A DNA stretch of 57,946 bases from Candidatus Polarisedimenticolia bacterium (lineage in GTDB: Bacteria; Acidobacteriota; Polarisedimenticolia; Gp22-AA2; AA152), in contig DASTZC010000130.1 in NCBI GenBank assembly GCA_035764505.1, forward strand, positions 1 to 57,946. Reading direction: 5' to 3'. A program made the translations under genes and the position numbers. How positions within the stretch are numbered: the first letter of the stretch is position 1; every line of letters begins with the position of its first letter. The notes below the pieces were generated by a model that was given only the letters and a program-made list of their open reading frames with translations, was not told the origin of the DNA and ran no database searches. Of the stretch, positions 22,349 through 31,089 are shown one piece after another.

Positions 22349-22433
22349 CGCCACCTCCGACCGGGCAGGCGATGTTAGGCCACGAGCGTCGCCGCGGCAA
22401 AGCGAATCGGCAGAAAATCGGCGGCGGCATCCC

Positions 22434-22462
22434 TTGGAAGCGGTCCGGGGGTGCGCTAGGCT
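22434..22462 (+). promoter_or_regulatory. Probable sigma-70 promoter of the small membrane gene at 22546
   Basis: -35 TTGGAA (22434-22439), 17-base spacer, -10 TAGGCT (22457-22462). The same gctaggctgg string occurs at 17527-17536, upstream of the CsbD gene, hinting at a shared promoter class. Confidence 0.4.
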
Positions 22463-22545
22463 GGTCGGGCCGAAGGCTCGCCGAGCTTCATTGACCGGCC
22501 CCCCCGCCGGGTCTCGGCCTGCGCCGGCGCAAGGAGGTTCCAGCC

Positions 22546-22719
22546 ATGTCTATGGTCATCTACCTGGTCGGATTCTTGATCTTCATCGCGGGAGTCGCCT
22601 GGGCTTTGTCGGTCGCCGGAGTCTCGCACCTCTATATCACCATCGCCTGCGTGATTCTCCTTGGCCTTGGCATCGTGATGGGCGTGACACGGACCCGCTC
22701 CAAGGACAGCTCGTCCTGA
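22546..22719 (+). CDS. Small two-helix membrane protein
   Basis: 57 residues: helices at about 4-24 (IYLVGFLIFIAGVAWALSV) and 29-46 (LYITIACVILLGLGIV), then a basic, serine-rich tail TRTRSKDSSS. ATG 22546 has AAGGAGG eight bases ahead. It stands alone between divergent DUF3943 and convergent exonuclease III genes. Function is unknown; the style is that of stress-linked small membrane proteins such as the one at 14921-15070. Confidence 0.78.
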   Translation: MSMVIYLVGFLIFIAGVAWALSVAGVSHLYITIACVILLGLGIVMGVTRTRSKDSSS

Positions 22720-22776
22720 GGGGCTCCGGGACGCCTCCTATTAATAAGGTAGGGTGTTTCCAGGAGGCGGGAGACG

Positions 22777-23538
22777 CTAACCCGTTGCAGCCTCGGAAAA
22801 TGTGGCAATGACTGGGGCGTGATCGCTGGTCCCCACCTCGCGGTACGAGGGACAGGACACAGCCCGTCCCGCGACGTCCTGCGAGGCGAGGATGTAATCG
22901 AGCCGCCATCCGATGTTCCTCTGGCGCAGGCTTCGCCAGGGCGCCCACCAGGTGAACAGGCGGTCATTTTGCGGATCGAGCGTGCGGCCCAGATCGGAAA
23001 GGCCGCGTGAGAGGATCCGATCCATCAGGGCGCGCTCCTCCGGACGCTGGCCGATGACATTGGGACGCCGCTCGCGTGGATGCACGTCGATTTCGGCATG
23101 CGCCACGTTCAAATCGCCGCACAGCACCAGGGAGGCCGCATTCGCCGCGAACGATGCGGCGTATGCCTCCATCGCCTCGAGGAATCGCAGCTTTGCCGCG
23201 TAATCCTTGCCGCCGTTGGGCACGTAGATCGAAGCGATCGTCAGCCCTCCCACGCGCGCCGTCACGATGCGGCTTTCATGATCGAACGGAGGGTGCGAGA
23301 ACTCCGGACGCTCCGGGGAGAGCTCCTTGCTGACATGCAGCCCGACGCCCGAGTAGGCCTTGTTCCCGTGCCAGTAGCACCAGTAGCCCGCCAGATCGCA
23401 TAAAGATCCGGGAATCTGCTCGACCGTCGCCTTCAGCTCCTGCAGGCAGATCACGTCCGGCCGCTCGCGCTGCGCCCACTCCGCCACCTCGCTCTGGCGG
23501 GCCCGGATGCCGTTGACGTTCCAGGTAGCGATCTTCAT
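22777..23538 (-). CDS. xthA: Exodeoxyribonuclease III
   Basis: 253 residues of the ExoIII/AP endonuclease family, acting in base excision repair at abasic sites and 3' blocks. Motifs: ATWNVNGIR at the start, LQELK (catalytic Glu), the SIYVPNGG strand, GDLNVAH (Asp/Asn), and the terminal SDHAPV (catalytic Asp-His). ATG 23538 begins exactly at the conserved MKIATWNVN; the upstream extension is rejected. A minus-strand -10 TATACT is at 23565-23570. Confidence 0.95.
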   Translation of the reverse strand: MKIATWNVNGIRARQSEVAEWAQRERPDVICLQELKATVEQIPGSLCDLAGYWCYWHGNKAYSGVGLHVSKELSPERPEFSHPPFDHESRIVTARVGGLTIASIYVPNGGKDYAAKLRFLEAMEAYAASFAANAASLVLCGDLNVAHAEIDVHPRERRPNVIGQRPEERALMDRILSRGLSDLGRTLDPQNDRLFTWWAPWRSLRQRNIGWRLDYILASQDVAGRAVSCPSYREVGTSDHAPVIATFSEAATG

Positions 23539-23976
23539 CGATCTTCCTGCCGGAAAAGAAGCACAGTATAGGAGCCCACCGGGCAGCGCGTCGAACGGCC
23601 TGGGGGCGCTCGCCATCATCGAGTCTCTCTCCGAAATTCACGGTAGCGCTGCCGATACCCCAGTGTCGATTATCGGAAATCTCATTAACACCGAGGCCGT
23701 CCAGGCGCCCGGATTGCTCGGCGCGTCGAAGTGCCGCTTACCCAGAGCGGTACGCAAGTGCGAGACGCAGCGCCGCAAGCCAGGATGGATCGAGCAACGT
23801 GTTTCGGATACGCGGCACTAGGGTCTTTAAGCTATTGAACCGCCATGCTGCAGGGCTGAGAATGCTTGTGGGTAGGCACTTCGGGAGAGGACTCTTCGGA
23901 GGGGAAACGCGACAGGATCCCCGCCGGTGACGGCGCTGCGTTGGGGGAAAAGAGCACCGGGAGTCCGTGGCCATCC
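23539..23976. other. 438-base non-coding gap
   Basis: This gap separates the divergent xthA and AsmA-like genes. It contains the xthA -10 hexamer (minus strand, 23565-23570). The rest shows no convincing gene, no strong hairpin and no repeat. The open frame that extends the plus-strand gene leftward to 23866 has no coding character. Confidence 0.5.
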
Positions 23977-25635
23977 ATGAGACACTTCGACCTTCGCAGT
24001 CCCTGGAATCGGTTCCGGCGCTCCCGAGCCGGTAAGATCACTCTCATCACGCTCGGCGTCCTCTTCACGCTTGCCTTGATCGCCGACTTCGCCCTCGATG
24101 AGCCGATCCGCAAGGTCGTGCAGCGGCGGGCCAACGCCGAGCTGCAAGGCTACACGGCCACCGTTCCCAAGCTTGATTTCAGCCTCGTCGGGCTTTCTCT
24201 GACCCTGCGCGATGTCCGCGTCGTCCAGGATGAGCACCCCGATCCTCCGGTGATCGCTATCCCGCGCCTCCGCATGAGCGTGCAGTGGCTCGAGCTGCTG
24301 CGGCTCCGGATGGTCGCCGACTGCACCTTCGAGAATCCTTCGATTTATGCAAACCTCGCCCAGCTCCAGGAAGAGGACAAGGACCAGGTACGGCTCGACC
24401 AGAAGGGCTGGCAGGACGCCCTGCAGGCGATCTATCCGCTGAAGATCAACAAGATGGTGATGCACGGAGGATCCCTGGTCTATCAGGAAACCGCCTCCGA
24501 GAAGCCCCTCAAGGCGACCAAGATCGAGATGACGGCTTCGAACATCCGCAACATCCGCTCGAAAGACCGCGTCTACCCCTCGGCCGTCCACCTCACGGGG
24601 AACGTGTTCGACGTGGGCCGCGCCGAGATCAAGGGACACGCCGACTTCCTGGCCAAGCCGCACCCCGGGGTGAAGGCCGACCTCATCCTGGAGCGCCTCG
24701 ACCTGGGGTATTTCGCGCCCGTCCTCGACCAATACGCACTGCGGGTCCGCCGGGGGCTCATGAGCGGCAGCGGGCGGATCGAAAACGGTCAGAACGTCGA
24801 GATCGTCGATCTCGACCAGGTCGTGATCGCCGACGCCTGGGTCGACTACCTGTACGGCGGCGAGCCCCACGAGAAGGCCCGGGCGGTGGCGCGCGAAGTG
24901 CGGGACAGGGCCAAGCAGGCCCTCAACGCCCCCGAGAAGCTCTTCCGGATACGCCGCCTGCGCCTGCAGGACGGGACCATCGGCTTCGTCAACCAGACGA
25001 CCCAGCCACCCTATCGCCTCTTCGTGACCGGCGCCGACTTCGAGCTGGAGAACCTGAGCAGCCGGTCCGAGGACGGCATCGCCAAGGCGACCCTTACCGG
25101 CGCGCTGATGGGCACCGGCAAGGTACAGGCCGCGGCCAGCTTCTTCCCGGAAGGGAAGGATCCGAATTTCGGCATGAAGCTGGAAATCGCCGAAACCCAG
25201 CTGAAGAACATCAATCCGATGCTGAAGGCGCACGGCAACTTCGACGTGGCCGGCGGGGTGTTTTCGCTCTACATGGACCTGCGGGTGAAGGATCGCCAGG
25301 TGCGTGGCTACGTGAAGCCGCTGTTCCGCGACATCAACGTGTACGACCCCAGCCAGGACAAGCACGAGAGCCCGATGCACAAGGCCTACGAGAAGATGGT
25401 CGGCGTCGTGGCCAAGATCCTGCAGAACAAGCGCGACGAGGTGGCCACCGTCGCCAAGCTCTCGGGACCCGTGGAGAACCCGAAATCGAGCGCGCTCGAG
25501 ATCCTCGGGGGCCTGCTCAAGAACGCCTTCGTCGAGTCGATCATGCCGGGATTCGAGAACGAGGTCTCCAAAGTGAACCCCGCCTACTACCGGCACTGGA
25601 AGAAGCAGCGGGACGCCAAGCGGTCTGAGTCTTGA
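23977..25635 (+). CDS. AsmA/DUF748-like envelope protein
   Basis: 552 residues. A membrane anchor near residues 20-38 (ITLITLGVLFTLALIADF) precedes a long beta-rich periplasmic region. Segments such as LDFSLVGLSLTLRDVRV, IPRLRMSVQWLELLRLRMV and VDYLYGG resemble DUF748/AsmA-like proteins, which form elongated grooves between membranes and act in lipid or envelope homeostasis. ATG 23977 is chosen because the membrane anchor follows; no clear ribosome site is visible. It is 22 bases before the ligase gene. Confidence 0.75.
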   Translation: MRHFDLRSPWNRFRRSRAGKITLITLGVLFTLALIADFALDEPIRKVVQRRANAELQGYTATVPKLDFSLVGLSLTLRDVRVVQDEHPDPPVIAIPRLRMSVQWLELLRLRMVADCTFENPSIYANLAQLQEEDKDQVRLDQKGWQDALQAIYPLKINKMVMHGGSLVYQETASEKPLKATKIEMTASNIRNIRSKDRVYPSAVHLTGNVFDVGRAEIKGHADFLAKPHPGVKADLILERLDLGYFAPVLDQYALRVRRGLMSGSGRIENGQNVEIVDLDQVVIADAWVDYLYGGEPHEKARAVAREVRDRAKQALNAPEKLFRIRRLRLQDGTIGFVNQTTQPPYRLFVTGADFELENLSSRSEDGIAKATLTGALMGTGKVQAAASFFPEGKDPNFGMKLEIAETQLKNINPMLKAHGNFDVAGGVFSLYMDLRVKDRQVRGYVKPLFRDINVYDPSQDKHESPMHKAYEKMVGVVAKILQNKRDEVATVAKLSGPVENPKSSALEILGGLLKNAFVESIMPGFENEVSKVNPAYYRHWKKQRDAKRSES

Positions 25636-25657
25636 GGCTCCCTGGGGCCGGACGCTG

Positions 25658-27190
25658 ATGTCGGCTCCTCTGTCCGCCCTGGTGCAGACCTGGAAGGATC
25701 TGCGCGCCGCGCCGCGGCGCGGCGACAAGCGTGAACGCCTCGGACTGCTGTTCTCGACCCTCGACACCCCCGACCTGGTCCTGGCGGCCCATTATTTGAG
25801 CGGCGATCTGGCGCGGGAGGCCCCCGGCGTGGGAGGTGCTCTGGTGACGGAGGCGCTGCAAGGCTCGTCGCCGGCCTCCACCTCGTCATTGACGGTCGCC
25901 GATCTCGATCAAGCCATCGCCTCTCTCGGAGGTGCCGCGGGGCCGGGGTCGATCCGCGCCCGGGTCGAGCTGCTCGGCAGGCTGCTCGCCGCGGCGACGC
26001 CGGACGAGCGGGAATTCATCGCCGCCTTGATCGTAGGGGAGTTGCGTCAGGGGGCGCTGCGGTCGCTGGTGCTCGACGCCCTCGCCCCGATCCTGGGAGT
26101 CGACGGTGGCGCTCTGCGGCGGGCCGTCATGCTCGCGGGCGGCCTACGGGAAGCCATCGAAGCGGCTCGTCAGGGCGGCGCGCCTGAGCTGGACCGCTTT
26201 CGCGTCACGCCTCTCGTCCCCGTCGAGCCGATGCTGGCGGCTGCGGCCTCCTCCCCCGAGGAGGCGCTCACCCAGATGGGCGGGCGCGCGGCCGCCGAGT
26301 GGAAGCTCGACGGAATACGCGTCCAGCTGCATCGCGCCGGCGACGCGGTGCGCGTCTTCACCCGCTCGCTGCGAGATGTGACCGCCTCCTCGCCCGAGCT
26401 GGTCGAAATCGCGCAGCGGATGCCGGCGGAATCCTTCATCCTGGACGGCGAGGCGGTGGCTTTCGGCGAGGGGGGAAAGCCCGCCGAGTTCCAGGACCTG
26501 ATGAGCCGCTTCCAGGCCGAAGAGGATCAGGCCCTGCAGCTGGAGCCCTTCTTCTTCGATCTCCTGTACCTGGGAAGCGATTCCTGGGTGGATCGCCCCA
26601 ATCGCGAGCGCCGCGCCGCCCTCGAGAAGCTGCTGCCCGAAAACCGCGTCGTGCCGCGGCGCATCGTGCAGAGCGTTGCGGAAATCGAGTCTGTCCTCTC
26701 CGAAGCGCGCGCCGCGGGACACGAGGGGCTGGTGCTCAAGGCGCTCGAGGCTCCTTACGCATCGGGGCGGCGCGGCTCCAACTGGCGCAAGCTCAAGCCG
26801 GCGCACAGCGTCGACCTGGTGATCCTGGCCGCCGTATGGGGCCATGGCCGGCGTCAGGGCCTGCTCTCCAACCTGCACCTGGGGGCGCGTGACGCGGGAC
26901 TCGCGGGGCGCTACTGGATGATGGGGAAGACCTTCAAAGGGCTCACCGACGCGATGCTGCGCGAGCTGACTGCCGGGCTGCCGCCCCTGGCACTGGAAGC
27001 GAACGGCTTCCTGGTCCGCGTGCGCCCCGAGAAGGTGGTGGAGATCGCCTTCGACGGCGTGCAGCGCAGCCCGCGCTACGATTCGGGCCTGGCGCTGCGC
27101 TTTGCGCGGGTGAAGCGCTTCCGTCCCGACAAACGGGCCGACGAGGCCACGACTCTCGACGAGATCCGTCGCCTCGCCGAGGGGCGATGA
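25658..27190 (+). CDS. ATP-dependent DNA ligase
   Basis: 510 residues with the three-part layout of ATP ligases: an N-terminal DNA-binding region (1-190), the nucleotidyltransferase core with motif I EWKLDGIR (lysine K216, adenylated), motif III LDGEAVAF, motif IV EGLVLKALEAPY and motif V WRKLKP, and a C-terminal OB fold ending near VQRSPRYDSGLALRFAR. It is distinct from the ligase in ligD further right and lacks polymerase/phosphoesterase parts. The stop overlaps an ATG of the next frame, but the real start of the next gene is probably 27238. Confidence 0.94.
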   Translation: MSAPLSALVQTWKDLRAAPRRGDKRERLGLLFSTLDTPDLVLAAHYLSGDLAREAPGVGGALVTEALQGSSPASTSSLTVADLDQAIASLGGAAGPGSIRARVELLGRLLAAATPDEREFIAALIVGELRQGALRSLVLDALAPILGVDGGALRRAVMLAGGLREAIEAARQGGAPELDRFRVTPLVPVEPMLAAAASSPEEALTQMGGRAAAEWKLDGIRVQLHRAGDAVRVFTRSLRDVTASSPELVEIAQRMPAESFILDGEAVAFGEGGKPAEFQDLMSRFQAEEDQALQLEPFFFDLLYLGSDSWVDRPNRERRAALEKLLPENRVVPRRIVQSVAEIESVLSEARAAGHEGLVLKALEAPYASGRRGSNWRKLKPAHSVDLVILAAVWGHGRRQGLLSNLHLGARDAGLAGRYWMMGKTFKGLTDAMLRELTAGLPPLALEANGFLVRVRPEKVVEIAFDGVQRSPRYDSGLALRFARVKRFRPDKRADEATTLDEIRRLAEGR

Positions 27191-27225
27191 AGGGCCGAGG
27201 GGTGGGCTGGCACCGGATCCGCGGT

Positions 27226-27231
27226 TACAAT
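27226..27231 (+). promoter_or_regulatory. -10 box for a likely leaderless transcript
   Basis: TACAAT (five of six consensus) lies 6 bases before ATG 27238, so the predicted transcription start falls on or next to the start codon. A weak -35-like tgggct is 17 bases upstream (27203-27208). No ribosome site is present. Confidence 0.45.
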
Positions 27232-27237
27232 CCCACG

Positions 27238-29019
27238 ATGCGTCCCGCGAGAGGTCCTGGATCGATTCTCATCTTCCCTGGTGCAATGCTCTGTGCCTTC
27301 CTCGGCGCCGCGCTGGGCTGCGGCTCCGGCTCCGGCGTCGCGAATCGTTTGCAGGAACGCCTGAAAGACCTGGTGGACACGGGACGCCCCGACGTGTCTG
27401 CCGACGAAATCGAAGCGGCGCTGGCGCATCAGCTGCGCGCGGCGCCGGTCCCTGCCAAGGGAGCCAACCGCCCTTCCAGCCCCGCCTTTCCGACGCGCCA
27501 GACGCTGCGCGAGTTCTATGCGCAGCGCGGGCAGAAGCTGGCCTGGTGCGGCGAATCGGGCCGCGTCCTCGCCGCCGCCGACACTTTGTTGGATGCCTTG
27601 TCGAGATCCGGGGACCACGGCCTGAATCCGGAGGACTATGAGCTGAGCCGTCTGGAGCGCATGCGCGGCGGGATGAAGGAAGCGCGCGCGAAGGCTGCCG
27701 TTTCCGAGTGGGCCGATTTCGATCTGCTCCTGACCACCGCCTTCTTCCGCTACGGTTCCGACCTGTCCACCGGCCGCGTGCACCCCGACGAGATTCGCAG
27801 CGAATGGCACGCCGAGCCTCCCGAGCTCGACCTGCCCAAGGCCCTGGAGACCGCCCTGCAGAACGGCGATCTCGCCAAGCTCCTGGAGAAGCTGCCGCCC
27901 CCGCACCCCGGCTACGCGCGCCTGCAGCTTGGATTGAAGCAGCTGCGCGACGCCAAGGAGGCGGGTGGCTGGCCGGCGATCCCGGCGGGCCCGAAGCTGC
28001 AGAAGGGAGCGCGCGGGCCGCGCGTGGCGCTGCTCCGTCAGCGCCTGGAAGGGGGCGCGGCGAAGCCGGCATCCCCCGGCGGCGCCGACGCCGTCTTCGA
28101 CGCCGCTTTGGAGGAGAAGGTGCGACAGTTCCAGACGGCCCACGGCCTCGAGCCCGACGGCCGCGTCTCAGAGGCGACCCTGGCGGAGCTGAACGTGCCG
28201 GTGGAGCGCCGCATCCGCCAGGTCGAGCTGAACCTGGAGCGCTGGCGCTGGATGCCGCGCCGCCTCGGCGACCCGCACCTCGAGGTGAACATTCCGGGCT
28301 TCGATCTGCAGCTGCTGCGGGGGGATCGAACCGAGCTGCGCAGCCGCATCGTCGTCGGGCAGGCCTTCACGCCCACCCCCGTCTTCAGCGATCGGATCGT
28401 CGCGGTCATCGCCAATCCTCCCTGGAACGTGCCGGACGCCCTGGCCGTGCGCGAGTACCTGCCGGAGCTGCGTGAGAATCCCGCCGTCTTCCAGAGCCAC
28501 GGCATCAAGATCTACGACGGTGAGGGAGAAGATGCGCACGAGGTCGATCCGGCGAGCGTCCACTGGGGCCGGGTCGATGACGACGAGTTCCATTACCACC
28601 TGCGCCAGGATCCGGGGCCCGACAACGCGCTGGGCCGGATGAAATTCCAGCTGACGAACGATTTCCAGATCTACCTGCACGATACGCCGGCGCGCACCCT
28701 GTTCGCGCAGCAGGACCGGGACCTCAGCCACGGCTGCATCCGGGTCGAAAAGGCCCGCGAGCTGGCCGACACGGTTCTCGGCGAAGCCACTGAAAAGCTC
28801 ACCGAAGCCCTGCAGAACGAAAACGAGAAATCCATTCCGGTCCGTCCCCCGGTTCCTGTCCACATCCTCTACCTGACGGCCTGGGCCGATGCCGATGGGG
28901 GGCTGCGCTTCGCGCCCGACATCTACGATTTCGACGCGGCCCAGATGACGGCCCTCGACCGGGCCTCCCGTCAGGCCAGCCTCCTGTCCCGGCCAGGCGG
29001 ACAAAAAACCTCGCAATAA
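27238..29019 (+). CDS. L,D-transpeptidase (YcbB/LdtD type), probable lipoprotein
   Basis: 593 residues. A signal sequence ends in LGAALGC, a possible weak lipobox with Cys28. Next come a scaffold region, a peptidoglycan-binding helix triad near 265-330 (LQKGARGPRVALLRQRLEG, VRQFQTAHGLEPDGRVSE), and a YkuD catalytic domain with DLSHGCIRVE (catalytic Cys and His). This is the LdtD/YcbB architecture that makes 3-3 cross-links in the wall. ATG 27187 overlaps the ligase stop, but it would place 17 polar residues ahead of the signal; ATG 27238, preceded by a -10 box, is preferred. Confidence 0.88.
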   Translation: MRPARGPGSILIFPGAMLCAFLGAALGCGSGSGVANRLQERLKDLVDTGRPDVSADEIEAALAHQLRAAPVPAKGANRPSSPAFPTRQTLREFYAQRGQKLAWCGESGRVLAAADTLLDALSRSGDHGLNPEDYELSRLERMRGGMKEARAKAAVSEWADFDLLLTTAFFRYGSDLSTGRVHPDEIRSEWHAEPPELDLPKALETALQNGDLAKLLEKLPPPHPGYARLQLGLKQLRDAKEAGGWPAIPAGPKLQKGARGPRVALLRQRLEGGAAKPASPGGADAVFDAALEEKVRQFQTAHGLEPDGRVSEATLAELNVPVERRIRQVELNLERWRWMPRRLGDPHLEVNIPGFDLQLLRGDRTELRSRIVVGQAFTPTPVFSDRIVAVIANPPWNVPDALAVREYLPELRENPAVFQSHGIKIYDGEGEDAHEVDPASVHWGRVDDDEFHYHLRQDPGPDNALGRMKFQLTNDFQIYLHDTPARTLFAQQDRDLSHGCIRVEKARELADTVLGEATEKLTEALQNENEKSIPVRPPVPVHILYLTAWADADGGLRFAPDIYDFDAAQMTALDRASRQASLLSRPGGQKTSQ

Positions 29020-29022
29020 CCT

Positions 29023-29041
29023 CAAAAACCTCGAGTTTTTG
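29023..29041 (+). terminator. Short A/T-rich hairpin after the L,D-transpeptidase
   Basis: caaaaac (29023-29029) and gtttttg (29035-29041) pair perfectly over 7 bases with a 5-base loop; the descending arm supplies the T run. A weak terminator, 3 bases after the stop codon. Confidence 0.45.
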
Positions 29042-29054
29042 GGGAGTCTATACC

Positions 29055-29083
29055 TTGAATTCCGTAGATCCGGGCCCTAGAAT
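29055..29083 (+). promoter_or_regulatory. Sigma-70-like promoter of the second L,D-transpeptidase gene
   Basis: -35 TTGAAT (29055-29060), 17-base spacer, -10 TAGAAT (29078-29083). The predicted start lies about 6-9 bases before ATG 29096/29099, giving an extremely short leader without a ribosome site. Confidence 0.6.
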
Positions 29084-29095
29084 CTAGGTACTCCC

Positions 29096-29836
29096 ATGAT
29101 GAACCTACGGCCTTTCATCCTGGTAATCGGACTGACGGTGGGGGGCTCTGTGTGCCTGGGAGCGGATACCACCGGCCCGGCGCCGTCCCTCCCCGCATCG
29201 GCCCAGACACTGCCGGCGTCCGCTGCCACCCTGTCCGACCCGGACCCCGTCATGGAGCTCGAATCGGCCCTGAGGCGCGCCGCACCGACGGTCCGGCCCG
29301 AAGCGCTGCACGCCGCCCTGTCCGCCTGGGAAGCCCTGAACAGCCGCGGCCAGGTCGCCCGCTCGCTCCTCACCGTGATCGACTACAGCCTCCCTTCCAC
29401 CGCCAAGCGGCTCTGGGTCTTCGACCTCGCGACTCACGAGCTGCTCTTCAACGAGCTGGTGGCGCACGGCCGGGGCTCCGGGGAGAACATGGCGCAATTC
29501 TTCTCCAACGAGGAAGGGAGCCTGATGACCTCGCTCGGGGCTTTCGTGACCGGCACGACCTACAACGGGAAGAACGGCTACTCCCTGAAGCTTCACGGCA
29601 TTGACGCGGGACTCAACGATCAGGCGGAGTCGCGCACTATCGTGATGCACGGCGCGCCTTACGTATCCGAGACCTTCGCGCACACGGTAGGCCGTCTCGG
29701 CCGAAGTCACGGCTGTCCCGCGGTGCGCACCGAGATCGCCCACGATCTGATCGACCGGATCAAAGAGCAAACCCTGCTCTACGCCTGGCACCCTTCGATG
29801 CAGACGGTTGCCGTGGCAACGAACCAGGCTCCCTGA
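29096..29836 (+). CDS. Murein L,D-transpeptidase catalytic domain protein (YkuD_2 type)
   Basis: 246 residues. Signal peptide to about residue 23 (SVCLGA), a helical segment, then the YkuD_2-type catalytic region: KRLWVFDL, LVAHGRGSGE, IVMHGAPYV and RSHGCPAV with the catalytic Cys/His. It belongs to a different L,D-transpeptidase subfamily from the gene just upstream. Two adjacent ATGs (29096, 29099) are possible. It has its own promoter, so it is not simply the operon partner of the preceding gene. Confidence 0.9.
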   Translation: MMNLRPFILVIGLTVGGSVCLGADTTGPAPSLPASAQTLPASAATLSDPDPVMELESALRRAAPTVRPEALHAALSAWEALNSRGQVARSLLTVIDYSLPSTAKRLWVFDLATHELLFNELVAHGRGSGENMAQFFSNEEGSLMTSLGAFVTGTTYNGKNGYSLKLHGIDAGLNDQAESRTIVMHGAPYVSETFAHTVGRLGRSHGCPAVRTEIAHDLIDRIKEQTLLYAWHPSMQTVAVATNQAP

Positions 29837-29953
29837 CCGGCTTCCTCGGCGCTCGCTCTTTTCAGAAGTCCTCTCCTTCACCTTCCCGACCTCGCATCGC
29901 GCGCCTTTTTTTCCCCACAGCTCTACGTGGTTTCATTGAATCAGCTCCCGAGG

Positions 29954-30028
29954 AATCACCCTCATTGAGGCCGGGTGATTGCCGGGTTTGTCTTGGGGTA
30001 TTCCCCCGATAACCGGCTGGCGCGCCGG
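29954..30028 (+). promoter_or_regulatory. Structured leader with three successive hairpins
   Basis: Three hairpins follow one another: aatcaccc/gggtgatt (29954-29961 with 29973-29980, loop 11), gggg/cccc (29995-29998 with 30003-30006), and ccggc/gccgg (30013-30017 with 30024-30028). They lie 36 bases before the start of the YVTN gene, in the 227-base gap after the second L,D-transpeptidase, which also has a T-run at about 29908-29914. The set may be a cis-regulatory leader or a terminator remnant. No cobalamin-riboswitch B12 box is present. Confidence 0.35.
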
Positions 30029-30063
30029 ATAAGAAGATAGGGTCCGACTCGCGGAGAGCTCGA

Positions 30064-31089
30064 ATGCGTCCGTCGGGATCCTTCCTTTCTCGGAGCGCCG
30101 TCGCCGGCGCGCTGCCCCTCGCTGTTGTCCTTTCCATCCTGGGCTGCGCCGCCCAATCGCAGGATCTCCCCCGTCCTGACCGCGCTTATGTCAGCAACGA
30201 ATGGGGCGGCACCATCAGCGCCATCGACACGCGGGCCGATCGGGTCATCGCAACCTTCATCGTCGGTGGGCGCCTTCGCGGCATGCAGGTCAGCGCCGAC
30301 GGGCGGCGCGTCTATGTCGCGGTCACTTATCCGTCCATTCACGAAGACAAGGGGGACGACGCCGTCGTGGCGCTGGACGCCAAGACCGGGAAAGTGCTGC
30401 GTCGCTATGCCGTCGGCTCCGACCCGGAGCGCTTCGCCATCACTCGGGACGAGTCCTTGCTCTACACGGCGAACGAGGACGCCGGGACGGTGTCAATCAC
30501 CGACATGCCCTCGGGGCGGATCCTGGAGACGGTTCCGGTCGGAGATGAGCCCGAAGGAGTAGGTCTCTCACCTGACGGCAGGGCGGTCTTCGTCACCTCG
30601 GAGGCGAGCGACAAGGTAACGGTCCTCGACGCGCGAACCGGACGTCTGCTCGGCTCCGCCGCGACCGGGAAGCGCCCCCGGGCGGTCGATTTCTCTCCCG
30701 ACGCCTCTCGAGCGTACGTGAGCGCCGAGGAAGGAGGCACCGTCTCGATCCTCGATACCCGGACGATGTCGGTCCTCGGCGTGGTGCGCATCGACGGCGA
30801 GGGGGTCAAGCCGATGGGGCTGGCGGTGTCGCCGGATGGGCACGCGGTCTACGTCTCAACCGGCCGCGGCAATTCCGTTGCGGTGCTCGACCCGGCCCAA
30901 AACGCCCCGATCGCCACGATCGCCGCCGGACGCCGCCCCTGGGGAATCGCCCTGACGCCCGACGGCACGAAGCTGTACACGGCCAACGGCCTGTCGAACG
31001 ACGTGTCGGTCATCGACACACGAGATCGGCGCCTCATCAAGACAATCCCCGTGGGGGAGCGGCCGTGGGACGTCGTCATTCCGCGCTGA
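30064..31089 (+). CDS. YVTN-repeat beta-propeller lipoprotein (YncE-like)
   Basis: 341 residues. A lipobox LSILGC sits near residue 29, followed by repeats of the YVTN type (AYVSNEWGGTISAIDTRADRVIATF, VYVSTGRGNSVAVLD, LYTANGLSNDVSVIDT), enough for a seven-bladed propeller. The type resembles E. coli YncE and the PQQ-catabolism-associated propellers. It overlaps the TonB receptor gene by 25 bases, which places the two in one operon and suggests a shared import task. ATG 30064 is preceded by gcggagagctcg, a fair ribosome site. Confidence 0.88.
   Translation: MRPSGSFLSRSAVAGALPLAVVLSILGCAAQSQDLPRPDRAYVSNEWGGTISAIDTRADRVIATFIVGGRLRGMQVSADGRRVYVAVTYPSIHEDKGDDAVVALDAKTGKVLRRYAVGSDPERFAITRDESLLYTANEDAGTVSITDMPSGRILETVPVGDEPEGVGLSPDGRAVFVTSEASDKVTVLDARTGRLLGSAATGKRPRAVDFSPDASRAYVSAEEGGTVSILDTRTMSVLGVVRIDGEGVKPMGLAVSPDGHAVYVSTGRGNSVAVLDPAQNAPIATIAAGRRPWGIALTPDGTKLYTANGLSNDVSVIDTRDRRLIKTIPVGERPWDVVIPR

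Noticed and set aside
29837-30063. Cobalamin riboswitch before the TonB operon
   Set aside because: The GCCACTG B12 box and core layout are absent.
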